DNA from: Candidatus Levybacteria bacterium RIFCSPLOWO2_12_FULL_37_14
GTDB taxonomy: Bacteria; Patescibacteriota; Microgenomatia; Levybacterales; UBA12049
Reading direction: 5' to 3'
Assembly (NCBI GenBank): GCA_001782645.1
Contig: MFPH01000063.1
Span: 1-20,222, forward strand
DNA: 20,222 nt
Below the pieces are notes generated by a model. The model worked only from the letters and a program-made list of their open reading frames with translations, made no database searches and was not told the DNA's origin. This document shows, piece by piece, positions 1 through 6,990 of this stretch. The position numbers and the translations under genes are program-made. The stretch's first letter is position 1, and each line of letters begins with the position of its first letter.

Positions 1-618
1 GTAGGTGACGCACTCTCAAAAGATAAAACAAGAGAAATAGCAAATGCTTATGGCTGCAAGGTTGTCATAGAAAAGCCTCCAAGAAGCGGGCCGGCAAGAG
101 GAAGAAATGCGGGAGGAGAAATAGCAACACAAGAATTCCTGTTGTTTTTGGACTCCGACGTAATATTGCCCCCAGATTTCCTGGAAGTTGCTCTGAAAGA
201 AATTAGGAAAAAAAATCTTGATATTGCGACTTGTTTCATAGCTCCTCTTTCAACAAGTCTTATTTATAGAATCGGGTCGTTTATTGCCAACTACTTTTTT
301 CTTCTTGCCTCTCTTAGGTCTCCTCATGCCGGAGGATATTGCATTTTCGTTAGAAAAGAGATATACGAAAAAATCCATGGCTTTGATGAAACATTAGTTC
401 TCGGAGAAGATCATGATTTTGTAAAAAGAGCCTCCGAATTTGGCAAATTTGGCTTTATCATGCAGGTCAAAATTCGAATATCCACCAGAAGGTTTGATGA
501 AGAAGGTATTGCAAAAACCTGCTGCAAATATCTTTTTTCAGAATTTCAGACATTTGTTTTTGGAAAACAAAAAATAAAATCTTTCGGCATCGAGTTCGGC
601 AAACACCACAAAAAATAA
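1..618 (+). CDS. Family 2 glycosyltransferase, 5'-truncated by window edge
   Basis: Reading frame 1 is open from base 1 to the TAA at 616-618, giving about 205 residues; the N-terminal part lies outside the window. Visible features are a glycine/arginine-rich GPARGRNAGG stretch followed by the acidic metal/nucleotide-sugar motif FLDSD, and later a GEDHDF motif, both typical of GT-A fold GT2 enzymes. It aligns by eye along its length with the complete GT2 protein at 2879-3592 (PKGRNNGAK, FLDADN, GEDQDY, and the closing G-K-H-x-K), so the two are paralogues. It should transfer a sugar from a nucleotide-sugar donor to an envelope lipid or glycan; the acceptor cannot be read from sequence. The acyltransferase gene starts 6 nt after its stop, implying co-transcription. 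Confidence 0.85.
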   Translation, partial: VGDALSKDKTREIANAYGCKVVIEKPPRSGPARGRNAGGEIATQEFLLFLDSDVILPPDFLEVALKEIRKKNLDIATCFIAPLSTSLIYRIGSFIANYFFLLASLRSPHAGGYCIFVRKEIYEKIHGFDETLVLGEDHDFVKRASEFGKFGFIMQVKIRISTRRFDEEGIAKTCCKYLFSEFQTFVFGKQKIKSFGIEFGKHHKK

Positions 619-624
619 AATCTT

Positions 625-1560
625 ATGACAGAAATAAACGGAGAAAATAGTTCGCTAAAGATATCAACTCCCGGAAAAATTATAAGAGAGATTCTCCCGC
701 CATTTTTTCCTCCTATTCCTTCCGATGAAATTAAAGGCAAAGAAAACTTACCTCATATTGAAAAGCTAATAAATGAGGGGTATTCAATCGTCGTGCTTTA
801 CAATCATTTCTCATCATCTGATATTTTCCGAACGCTTGAGTTCGTTTTGAAACAAAAATCAATGAAAAATAAAGAAATTTGTGTCCCAATAATTGAGGAC
901 TTATATAATTACACCAAATTAATACCTAAGGCTGCAAAAATAAAATTTTGTTCGATTGTCACCCAAAAAGAAATCGATATCCTGGATCGCAAGCACAAGA
1001 AGCAATACGGAAAGTCGGAAAAATCTTCCCATACAACTCTAGATTCGCTGAGTCGACTTAAGGAAAAACAAATGCGTGAAAGAGATAAGTTAGTCGAGCA
1101 ACAAAAGCCACTAAATTCCCTATATTTCAAAACCGCTCTTGATACTTTAAGAAAAGGCGGAATTATTATAGTCGCTCCTCAAGTAACCAGGGACGACTCG
1201 CTTAAAATACCTACGGAAGATTCCCCCACAGCAGTATCTACTCTTATTGCTCGTCTTGACCACGACAAATTGGATAAAGTCGCATTTTTACCTATTGGAC
1301 TGGGTATTAAAAATCAAACTGACTATAGTGAGGATAAAGTCGGTCTTTATAACCTCGGGAAGAAATATATTCTCCATATCGGACCAATTTTTACTAAGAA
1401 CGAGCTCAGACATCTCGCTCTTGAACAATATGCAGAAATTCAAATTGAACAAAAAAAGACAAGACGAGGAGTCGAAAGGGTGGTTATCGAGGAGTTAGCA
1501 AAGCTTGTTCCGCCTGAATACCTAAAATCCCTGCCTCAACAAGAACAAATTAGGAATTGA
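625..1560 (+). CDS. PlsC-like (AGPAT family) acyltransferase
   Basis: A 311-aa protein with the acyltransferase block-I motif H-x4-D (N60-H61-F-S-S-S-D66), and a hydrophobic strand GGIIIVAPQVTR near residues 175-187 at the place where PlsC proteins carry the block-III FPEGTRS signature. The family moves an acyl chain from a thioester donor onto glycerol phosphate or a related acceptor at the membrane. Block III is degenerate (PQVTRDD rather than PEGTRS), and a long lysine/glutamate-rich charged segment (about residues 118-165) sits between blocks, so the substrate may differ from classical lysophosphatidate. It follows the upstream glycosyltransferase by 6 nt and its 3' end overlaps the convergent GT4 gene by 11 bp. 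No clear Shine-Dalgarno precedes ATG 625. Context suggests glycolipid or phospholipid synthesis. Confidence 0.72.
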   Translation: MTEINGENSSLKISTPGKIIREILPPFFPPIPSDEIKGKENLPHIEKLINEGYSIVVLYNHFSSSDIFRTLEFVLKQKSMKNKEICVPIIEDLYNYTKLIPKAAKIKFCSIVTQKEIDILDRKHKKQYGKSEKSSHTTLDSLSRLKEKQMRERDKLVEQQKPLNSLYFKTALDTLRKGGIIIVAPQVTRDDSLKIPTEDSPTAVSTLIARLDHDKLDKVAFLPIGLGIKNQTDYSEDKVGLYNLGKKYILHIGPIFTKNELRHLALEQYAEIQIEQKKTRRGVERVVIEELAKLVPPEYLKSLPQQEQIRN

Positions 1561-2791
1561 GGAATTTATTAACGGCGTTAGTGGCGCGGAAAAGCTGTAC
1601 CAGTGCCGCGCGGTTAATTTTACGCAGCATTTCCCCTCCAGGTTTATAGACATTCATTACTTTTTTATAATAGTCCACAAGCTCCCGGGTCAAATACTCG
1701 CCTCTAAAATTATTTCCTGCCATTTCCCTTGCCTGCCTTCCAAACCGCTGACGAAGAACATCGTCTTGCAAAAGTTGTTGTACTTTTTGCGCAAAAATTT
1801 CCTGATTTTCAGAGACATTATAACCTGTCTTGCCATCTATTACCAGATTGTCAAAAGCTGAATCTTTAACAGCAATAATCGGCAGTCCGCTGGCGGCTGC
1901 TTCTAGAACACAAAGACCTTGGGTCTCCGTTTGAGAAGCGAAAATAAATATGTCTGCGTCTGCATAAACATCCTGCATTAATTCTGCTTCTACTTTTTGG
2001 GTAAAATGTATTTTCTTTGACAAATTTAGTCTTGATGTCAAACGCTTAAGATTGCTCAATTCTCCCCCATGACCTGCTATAACAAAATGAGTATCCCTCT
2101 TTGTACTTACAAGCTTTTTAAACATATTGATCAGGAAAGGAAAGTTTTTTTCTTTACCCAATCTTCCTACCGTTAAAAGAATTTTATCGGTTTTGGGTAT
2201 GGAAAAACGTTTGTGCAAATATCCTTTTTTGTTTTTTTGGAAACGCGAAAAATCAATAAAACTGGGTATTATTTTTATTTCTTTCTTTACTCCATAGGCT
2301 ATTAATTCATTTTTCATTTTCTCAGATGGAGTAATAATGCCGTCGCAAATGTCCGCAAACATGCGCATTCCTAATGCTACCATTTTAGGGCGGATTACTT
2401 TACCGTTCAAAAAATAATGCGTGTATTTTGTATGCACAGTATGAAATGTCAGAATAAAAGGGATTCCTTTTAGCTTTGCTATTTGGCAGCCAAGAAAAGA
2501 AAAGGCTCCATTGCCATGCGCATGAATAACATCCAAATTTATATTGAAAATTTGCTGATAGCTCAATCGGGGCATTGGCAGAGGAACCAAAACCTCAGGC
2601 TCGGAAGAAATTACTTTAAAATTAGATATGCGGAAAACATTTCTATCTTTATCTTTATAATTTTTTAAAAGCGGAGCAAAAATATATACCTCATGCCCCA
2701 GTTTTCGCAATTCCCTTGTGAAATTATCGACTGAAACGACAACACCGTTAAGTTGCGGATAATAGCTATCCGTAATAATACCAATCTTCAT
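1550..2791 (-). CDS. GT4 family glycosyltransferase, diacylglycerol glucosyltransferase-like
   Basis: A 413-aa GT-B fold enzyme. The N-terminus (MKIGIITDSYYPQLNGV) is the usual start of GT4 enzymes of the MgtA/1,2-diacylglycerol 3-glucosyltransferase type, including the glycine-rich loop at residues 12-18. An FHTVHTKYTHY segment at 116-126 matches the lipid-acceptor side of that group. The C-terminal donor domain has GRLGKEKN (209-216) and the E-x7-E signature at E289 and E297 (TETQGLCVLEA). The reaction is presumably retaining transfer of a hexose to a membrane lipid. It is convergent with the acyltransferase and divergent from the GT2 gene at 2879. The ATG at 2791 lies only 11 nt after an extended -10 box, so the mRNA has almost no leader. 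The exact sugar and acceptor are inferred from family only. Confidence 0.85.
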   Translation of the reverse strand: MKIGIITDSYYPQLNGVVVSVDNFTRELRKLGHEVYIFAPLLKNYKDKDRNVFRISNFKVISSEPEVLVPLPMPRLSYQQIFNINLDVIHAHGNGAFSFLGCQIAKLKGIPFILTFHTVHTKYTHYFLNGKVIRPKMVALGMRMFADICDGIITPSEKMKNELIAYGVKKEIKIIPSFIDFSRFQKNKKGYLHKRFSIPKTDKILLTVGRLGKEKNFPFLINMFKKLVSTKRDTHFVIAGHGGELSNLKRLTSRLNLSKKIHFTQKVEAELMQDVYADADIFIFASQTETQGLCVLEAAASGLPIIAVKDSAFDNLVIDGKTGYNVSENQEIFAQKVQQLLQDDVLRQRFGRQAREMAGNNFRGEYLTRELVDYYKKVMNVYKPGGEMLRKINRAALVQLFRATNAVNKFLNS

Positions 2792-2802
2792 TTGATTTTT
2801 AC

Positions 2803-2811
2803 ATTATATCA
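2803..2811 (-). promoter_or_regulatory. Extended -10 promoter of the GT4 gene
   Basis: On the minus strand the sequence reads TGATATAAT, an extended -10 (TGnTATAAT). The hexamer ends 11 nt before the ATG at 2791, so transcription should begin about 4-5 nt before the start codon. No good -35 box is at the expected spacing, which fits an extended -10 promoter. Confidence 0.6.
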
Positions 2812-2830
2812 GAATCAAGGGACACATACC

Positions 2831-2870
2831 TTTAATTCCGCTAAAAAATGCATTATAATTCCCTAAAGGA
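2831..2870 (+). promoter_or_regulatory. Promoter and Shine-Dalgarno of the second GT2 gene
   Basis: TATAAT at 2854-2859, with a weak TTTAAT at 2831-2836 seventeen bases upstream. AAAGGA at 2865-2870 lies 8 nt before ATG 2879 and can pair with the 16S anti-SD. This is one of the few genes here with a plausible Shine-Dalgarno. Confidence 0.5.
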
Positions 2871-2878
2871 TTTATTTT

Positions 2879-3592
2879 ATGAAAGTGAATGTAAGTATAA
2901 TTATCCCAACCCTTAACGAAGAAAAATATCTACCATCCCTGCTGCAATCCATAAGAGATCAGACCGCTCAGCCCCTTGAAGTAATTGTTGCGGACGCAAA
3001 CTCCATTGATCAGACAAAAAAAATAGCCTTATCTTTTGGCTGTAAAATTATCCAGGGCGGACATCTCCCAAAAGGGAGAAATAATGGCGCGAAAATTGCC
3101 AAGAGCGATATCTTGCTTTTTTTGGATGCTGACAACGTATTGCCTGGAAAATTTTTAGAAAGAACCGTAAGGGAATTTCAAAAAAGAAATCTTGATATTG
3201 CCTCCTGCTTTGCATATGTTCCCTTCCCAGCATTGATGGACATTACAGGAGAGATACTGGTAAACTTTTATTTTAAAATGACTGAAAAGATCCGTCCTCA
3301 TGTTTATGGGTTTTGCATTTTTGTAAAAAAGAAAATTCATGAAGAAATTAATGGTTTTGATGAAAGCATTATTTTAGGAGAAGACCAAGATTATGTACTT
3401 AGGGCTAGCAAAAAAGGTGTTTATAGATTCTTACTCTCTGAAAAACTGCCAGCTTCTATGCGCAGGTTTAGAGAAGGAGGCAGAATAAGAACTGCTTTAA
3501 AATACAGCCTCATAGAGCTTCATATTCTCTTGTTTGGCCGAATACGAAAACAGATAGTTCCATTCGAGTGGGGCAAGCATTATAAAAATTAA
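2879..3592 (+). CDS. Family 2 glycosyltransferase (complete paralogue)
   Basis: A 237-aa GT-A fold enzyme. The N-terminus VSIIIPTLNEEKYLPSLL (5-22) is the classic GT2 nucleotide-binding start. VADANSIDQT (37-46) contains the UDP-binding acidic residue, FLDADN carries the D83-x-D85 metal site, and GEDQD (167-171) is the catalytic-base ED motif. No strong transmembrane helix is evident; residues about 120-140 are mildly hydrophobic. It is a paralogue of the truncated gene at 1-618. The pair flanks the acyltransferase and GT4 genes, so the four genes probably act on the same envelope glycolipid or glycan. Its 3' end runs into a hairpin at 3634-3672 that can terminate transcription from both directions. 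Confidence 0.88.
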   Translation: MKVNVSIIIPTLNEEKYLPSLLQSIRDQTAQPLEVIVADANSIDQTKKIALSFGCKIIQGGHLPKGRNNGAKIAKSDILLFLDADNVLPGKFLERTVREFQKRNLDIASCFAYVPFPALMDITGEILVNFYFKMTEKIRPHVYGFCIFVKKKIHEEINGFDESIILGEDQDYVLRASKKGVYRFLLSEKLPASMRRFREGGRIRTALKYSLIELHILLFGRIRKQIVPFEWGKHYKN

Positions 3593-3633
3593 GTCCGTTC
3601 TCCGTGCTCTTCCGCGATTATATCAAGTCCACC

Positions 3634-3672
3634 AAAAAACCACCCTTCTGCAGAGCAGAATTCGGTGGTTTT
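3634..3672. terminator. Bidirectional intrinsic terminator between GT2 and 16S rRNA
   Basis: AAAACCACC (3636-3644) pairs with GGTGGTTTT (3664-3672), and inside it TTCTGC-AGA-GCAGAA (3646-3660) forms a second perfect stem. On the minus strand the hairpin is followed by a T6 run (complement of 3634-3639). On the plus strand it is followed by TTTT and, after a short gap, T6. It serves both the plus-strand GT2 gene and the minus-strand 16S transcript. Confidence 0.75.
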
Positions 3673-3919
3673 AAGTTAATTTTTTAAGCAACAATTTTAA
3701 AAAAATCAGGAAGTGGTAGGAACTAAACCCCGCTGAGCGGGGTGAATATAGATATTGTTTTCCCGCTTTGAGGCGGAACAAGTGTCTATAGCACTTGGTG
3801 TTAACTTTATACTTAGAAACTAGACGCTAGAAACTAGACGCTAGAAGCTAAGTTTTCCGTTCATCTCTCTTTCCTACTTTTCTTATAAAAAATTTTAAGG
3901 CTCTTTATAAAATTTTTAG
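3673..3919 (-). other. 16S rRNA 3' trailer with processing-stem arm
   Basis: There is no gene here. GAAGTGGTAGGAA at 3710-3722 is the exact reverse complement of 7977-7989 upstream of the 16S, so the two can pair across the whole gene as the pre-16S processing stem (the usual RNase III substrate). CCCCGCTGAGCGGGG (about 3727-3741) forms a strong hairpin, and the same 15-mer occurs in the 5' leader near 7903-7917. A small CAAGTG/CACTTG hairpin lies near 3780-3797. I see no tRNA, 23S or 5S sequence. Confidence 0.65.
3814..3850. repeat. 14-bp tandem repeat in the 16S trailer
   Basis: The unit TAGAAACTAGACGC occurs at 3814-3827 and 3828-3841, followed by a partial variant TAGAAGCTA. Related AGAAACTAGAAACTTG sequence recurs inside the 1498 intron at 4011-4026, so the same repeat family is found inside and outside the rRNA. 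Confidence 0.8.
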
Positions 3920-3963
3920 AAAGGAGGTGATCCATCCCCAGCTTCGGCTAGGGATACCTTGTT

Positions 3964-4671
3964 CATGTTTATCCTTTTATTACTAAAGGCATGGACTATA
4001 TCTTCATCCAAGAAACTAGAAACTTGAAAATGGAAGCTTGTAAAAGAATCTTGATTCTGGAAGCTAGAAAGTTTTCCAATTTTGGATTAACTTATTTAAC
4101 TTCCTTCCAATGATTTGATATCTGTTAATCAAATCATCTGCGAAATCTTTTGACCAGAAACCTAAATCTCTAGCCAAACTAATATGCACTTCTATTTCAT
4201 TCGCTGAACCTATTGCAATTGTTAAATGTTTCATAAACTCTTTTATTGAAACACGCTTTGCATATCCTTCAGCTATATTTGCTGGAATTGACTTCGAAGC
4301 TCTTCTTAATTGAGAAACCAAATCTAATTTCTCGTATTGTGGCAATTTAAAAACCGCTTTATTGACTATTATTGCCAATTCATACGATTCTTGATAAACT
4401 TGAAGATCTCGAAAACTTTGAATCACTACTTTAAATGTAGCTTATCTAGCATCAAGTTTCAAGTATCCTTACCTAGCTTCGAGCATCTAACTTCCAGTTT
4501 CGATTCTTGGCGTCAACGTGTAGTCTCTACGGGGTCCCGATAAAATCGGGACTTCCCTCGGTATTGTCCCTTGAACCCAGATTACTTAAAAGTAAATCTA
4601 AATTCAAGTAGGAGTCCACCGATATAGTTGAGGTTCTCTACATTGTTACCAGTGTAGGTCGCAACATTTTT
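3964..4671 (-). ncRNA. Group I intron after 16S position 1498, ORF in P8
   Basis: The 5' exon ends GUCGU (U1498 at 4672) and the intron ends in G at 3964, followed by AACAAGG, which restores the universal GUCGUAACAAGG. The internal guide GCGAC (about 4658-4662) pairs with exon GUCGU, giving the conserved U.G wobble at the splice site. The P7 strands are visible: GACUA in AGAGACUACACG (about 4518-4529) and UAGUC in AAGAUAUAGUCC (about 3993-4004), the classic R and S elements. A GC hairpin TCCCGAT/ATCGGGA near 4536-4552 suits the P5/P6 region. The ORF lies between R and S, in the P8 position. The ORF's flanks carry imperfect complementary arms (4008-4046 and about 4485-4511), resembling a separate intervening sequence nested in the intron. 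Confidence 0.88.
4064..4426 (-). CDS. Four-helix-bundle protein of the 23S rRNA intervening-sequence (IVP) family
   Basis: A 120-aa protein, full length for the S23/IVP four-helix-bundle family. The family core is clear: RDLQVYQESYELA in helix 1 (6-18), then LVSQLRRASKSIPANIAEGYAK (36-57), the most conserved stretch, followed by two amphipathic helices. Members are classically encoded in intervening sequences of bacterial 23S rRNA and are common as chromosomal genes in CPR. They form multimers with a basic face and are thought to bind nucleic acid; no catalytic activity is established. Here it lies in the P8 loop of a group I intron in 16S rRNA, in the rRNA sense, so it would be made from the pre-rRNA or the excised intron. 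It has no homing-endonuclease motif, which is unusual for an intron ORF. Confidence 0.9.
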   Translation of the reverse strand: MIQSFRDLQVYQESYELAIIVNKAVFKLPQYEKLDLVSQLRRASKSIPANIAEGYAKRVSIKEFMKHLTIAIGSANEIEVHISLARDLGFWSKDFADDLINRYQIIGRKLNKLIQNWKTF

Positions 4672-4704
4672 ACGACTTAAGCTTCATCGCCGAATTTGGC
4701 CTCT

Positions 4705-5017
4705 CCCCTCTTTTTAGGTTCTATTATTCTATGCTGTTTTTTATTCTTTTCTTCAAAAATCCGTACGCACTTTTAAAAGATTTTATCTGCTTTTCTCGTT
4801 TGCTTGCATCAAGTTTTGAAAGAAAAGCTTCATAATAAACCAGTCTCCATGGCAACCCATGTTTGGTATATTTCTCTGTTCCAGAATTATGTTCTAAAAA
4901 TCTAATTTTCAAGTTTGATGTATAGCCAATATAGAGTTTCTTTGTTTTCTGACTTTTTAGAACATAAACGTAATGCATACAACTTTATTATACAGCTATA
5001 AAGCCCAAAAAGAGGGG
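4705..5017 (-). mobile_element. Helix-44 insertion with terminal inverted repeats carrying a GIY-YIG gene
   Basis: CCCCTCTTTTT (4705-4715) and AAAAAGAGGGG (5007-5017) form a perfect 11-bp stem that extends the upper part of 16S helix 44 (about E. coli 1450). No group I R or S elements are visible. The element probably sits as a hairpin extension of the helix, as IVS elements do, and may be cut out or retained. About 20 nt at each end (TAGGTTCTAT on the left, ATAAAGCCCA on the right) recur in the h39 insertion. Confidence 0.7.
4724..4978 (-). CDS. GIY-YIG endonuclease domain protein
   Basis: An 84-aa single-domain GIY-YIG nuclease of the small UvrC-N-like type. Core residues are present: Y-V-Y (3-5), Y-I-G (16-18), the conserved R26 after TSNLKI, and E62 in the SKREKQIKS helix that supplies the metal ligand. 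KHGLPWRLVYYE (39-50) is typical of this subfamily. The length matches free-standing homologues, so it appears complete. It fills nearly all of the h44 insertion, leaving about 20-30 nt on each side, and runs in the rRNA sense. It is a reasonable candidate for the nuclease that mobilises this stem-insertion family, but free-standing members of this subfamily are also common in bacterial genomes without any known homing role. Confidence 0.88.
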   Translation of the reverse strand: MHYVYVLKSQKTKKLYIGYTSNLKIRFLEHNSGTEKYTKHGLPWRLVYYEAFLSKLDASKREKQIKSFKSAYGFLKKRIKNSIE

Positions 5018-5057
5018 ATTCGGCCACTCCCGACTTTGCTGCCTTGACGGGCGGTGT

Positions 5058-5997
5058 TCTGAGATTAGCTTGATTTAACAATCTAAACTATCTCTCCCCA
5101 CGGGGCGCACGGTTTTCCCGTACCCTCGCGGACGGCTATTTAAACATGGGTCTTCGTTCATTCATAAATTCCCTGATTTTCTTAAGCTGATTTATACCTT
5201 TTTTCGTTAGATGCTGTCTTTTTCTAAAAATTTCCGAAGCCTTGCAAAAAAGTTTAAAATCTTTTCCTTTTTTGCCAATGAGTGGAAATTGTTTAAAAAA
5301 TGGTATAACCTTGAAAAGAATATCGCTTTGCTTTCTGACGACAAACTTTACATGAGGTTTCCATCCGTATCTCTCATAATTAAGCTCTACGATTCTTCCG
5401 CAGTTGAGTCTTTTTTGGATTAATTCCAAAATCGGCTTGTCATCTGCGCGAAGTTCTATCTCAAAACAAAGATTGGCATCCAATTTAAACTTCTTCGTTT
5501 TATGCTTATTTATAAGAATTGCAAAACATCCTTCCCCGTCGGTAAAACCAACAACATACCAGGGACTTAAAATTTTATAAGCACCCATATTCTGATAGCT
5601 TCGGTCCTTCCTACGTTCAGTTTGCATGAACGTAGTACTATGACCTCTGCAGACTTCCAATATTTACTCGGTGTTAGTTCACACTGACACCTACTTCCAT
5701 TATTTGTTAAAAATTTCTGAAAGTCAATATTGGATCTCCCTTTGTAACCAAAAATTCCATTTGTTATTATCTTGAGCCCAATTATCCCGCACTTATTTTT
5801 AGTAATTTGCTTCCCAATTTGTACGAATGGTTGCAAAAGTGCGGGACCGTCTTGGCTTCAAGCTAATAACTGTTACTTTAGCCCTTCTCTCTCCTTTATT
5901 GCTAAAAGAGGATGCTATTTCGCTTCAGACATCTTACTTACATCTGAAAGGATTTTCACCTTCTGGAAAAATTGGCTGAAAGGCGCAATTTATTTTT
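5058..5997 (-). ncRNA. Group I-like intron near 16S position 1395/1396 with LAGLIDADG ORF
   Basis: The universal GUACACACCGCCC is interrupted: the 5' side ends GUAC at 5998 and the 3' side resumes ACACCGCC at 5057. Candidate P7 strands are AACUA in GUGAACUAACACC (about 5665-5680) and UAGUU in GAGAUAGUUUAG (about 5083-5096), with the nuclease ORF between them as in P8. A 9-bp hairpin (5611-5635) and a 9-bp long-range pair (5065-5073 with 5857-5865) add structure. Unlike the other two introns, no exact exon-U/intron-G junction with P1 pairing can be drawn that also restores the universal sequence, so the splice sites and the class are provisional. Confidence 0.6.
5136..5588 (-). CDS. LAGLIDADG homing endonuclease
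   Basis: About 150 aa counted from the ATG of MGAYKILSPWYVVGF. The signature is P-W-Y-V-V-G-F-T-D-G-E-G-C-F (about residues 9-22), the single LAGLIDADG helix with its catalytic acid (D of TDGEG). It is followed by the usual beta-rich region (CFEIELRADDKPIL, then VKFVVRKQSDI) and a basic C-terminal tail. Single-motif enzymes of this size act as homodimers and cut near-palindromic target sites. The frame is open further upstream to a TTG at 5660, but that stretch overlaps the predicted intron core and a hairpin, so the ATG at 5588 is preferred. It is encoded in the rRNA sense inside the 1395 intron and presumably drives intron homing into intron-free 16S genes. Confidence 0.85.
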   Translation of the reverse strand: MGAYKILSPWYVVGFTDGEGCFAILINKHKTKKFKLDANLCFEIELRADDKPILELIQKRLNCGRIVELNYERYGWKPHVKFVVRKQSDILFKVIPFFKQFPLIGKKGKDFKLFCKASEIFRKRQHLTKKGINQLKKIREFMNERRPMFK

Positions 5998-6218
5998 GTA
6001 CAAGACCCGAGAACGTATTCACCGCGACATGCTGATTCGCGATTACTATCTATTCCAACTTCATGGGGGCGGGTTTCAGCCCCCAATCTGAACTGAGACG
6101 AAATTTCAGAGATTAGCTTGCCGTTACCGGCTTGCAACTCATTGTTTTTCGCCATTGTAGTGTGTGTGTAGCCCAGGGTATAAGGGCCGTGCTGACTTGA
6201 CGTCTTCCCCTCCTTCCT

Positions 6219-6314
6219 CCCCCTCTTTCTAAGTTCTATCTTAATTTCACGTTTATTGATTTCAACAATCAACGCTCTACATAAAATTTTTAGATAAAGC
6301 CCAGAAAGAGGGGG
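6219..6314 (-). mobile_element. Helix-39 stem insertion, ORF-less relative of the h44 element
   Basis: CCCCCTCTTTCT (6219-6230) and AGAAAGAGGGGG (6303-6314) form a 12-bp perfect stem replacing the tip of 16S helix 39 (about E. coli 1137). Inside it, AAGTTCTAT on the left and ATAAAGCCC on the right match the inner ends of the h44 insertion. With the stem, about 18-19 of 20 nt agree on each side. The 96-nt element has no coding capacity and looks like an internally deleted copy. Confidence 0.68.
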
Positions 6315-6373
6315 CTGTCTCCAATGAATATTTAACATTGAATGGGGGTTGCGCTCGTTTCCCCACTTAAGGG

Positions 6374-6416
<43 letters not shown>

Positions 6417-6525
6417 AATACCATCCTTGCGGATTTCTCTCTGTTTCCAGAGAAATAAACGGTAATATGTCAAACCCTGGTGAGGTTTTTCGTTTTGTCT
6501 CGAATTGAACCACACGCTCCACAGA

Positions 6526-6585
<60 letters not shown>

Positions 6586-6613
6586 TTCGCTTAACGTGTT
6601 AACTTACGCCCCT

Positions 6614-6671
6614 CCCCTCTTTTCCGGCAAATCTTTAAACATTAAAAATTTGCAAACAAAGAAAAGAGGGG
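6614..6671 (-). repeat. Helix-26 stem insertion
   Basis: CCCCTCTTTTC (6614-6624) pairs perfectly with GAAAAGAGGGG (6661-6671), with an inner GCAAAT/ATTTGC hairpin. It extends 16S helix 26 (about E. coli 840). The stem is nearly identical in sequence to those of the h39 and h44 insertions, but the interior is unrelated, so common origin is uncertain. Confidence 0.6.
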
Positions 6672-6990
6672 AAGAGCTAGCGAACATTGTTTACAGCTAA
6701 GACTACACAGGTATCTAATCTGTTTCGCTACCTTAGCTTTCGTGCCTCAGCGTCAGGGAAAAACCTAGATGCTTGCCTTCGCCTTTGGTGTTCCAGCTAA
6801 TATCAACGCATTTCACTGCTACTCTAGCTGTTCCAGCATCCCTGTCAATCCTCAACCCTAATAGTATCGCATCCGCTTCTCAGGTTAAGCCTGAGCATTT
6901 GAGACGCGACTTTTTAAGGAGCCTACGCACACTTTACGCCCAATAAATCCGGATAACGCTTGCCCCCTACGTATTACCGCGACTGCTGGC

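Noticed and set aside
3593..3919. tRNA-Ile/tRNA-Ala or the start of 23S downstream of 16S
   Set aside because: No cloverleaf arms, no TTCGANTC loop and no 23S-like sequence; only hairpins, a tandem repeat and a terminator.
5567..5836. An 89-codon minus-strand frame in the 1395 intron, upstream of the LAGLIDADG gene
   Set aside because: It overlaps the predicted structured core of the intron and shows no domain; it is likely a by-product of intron sequence.
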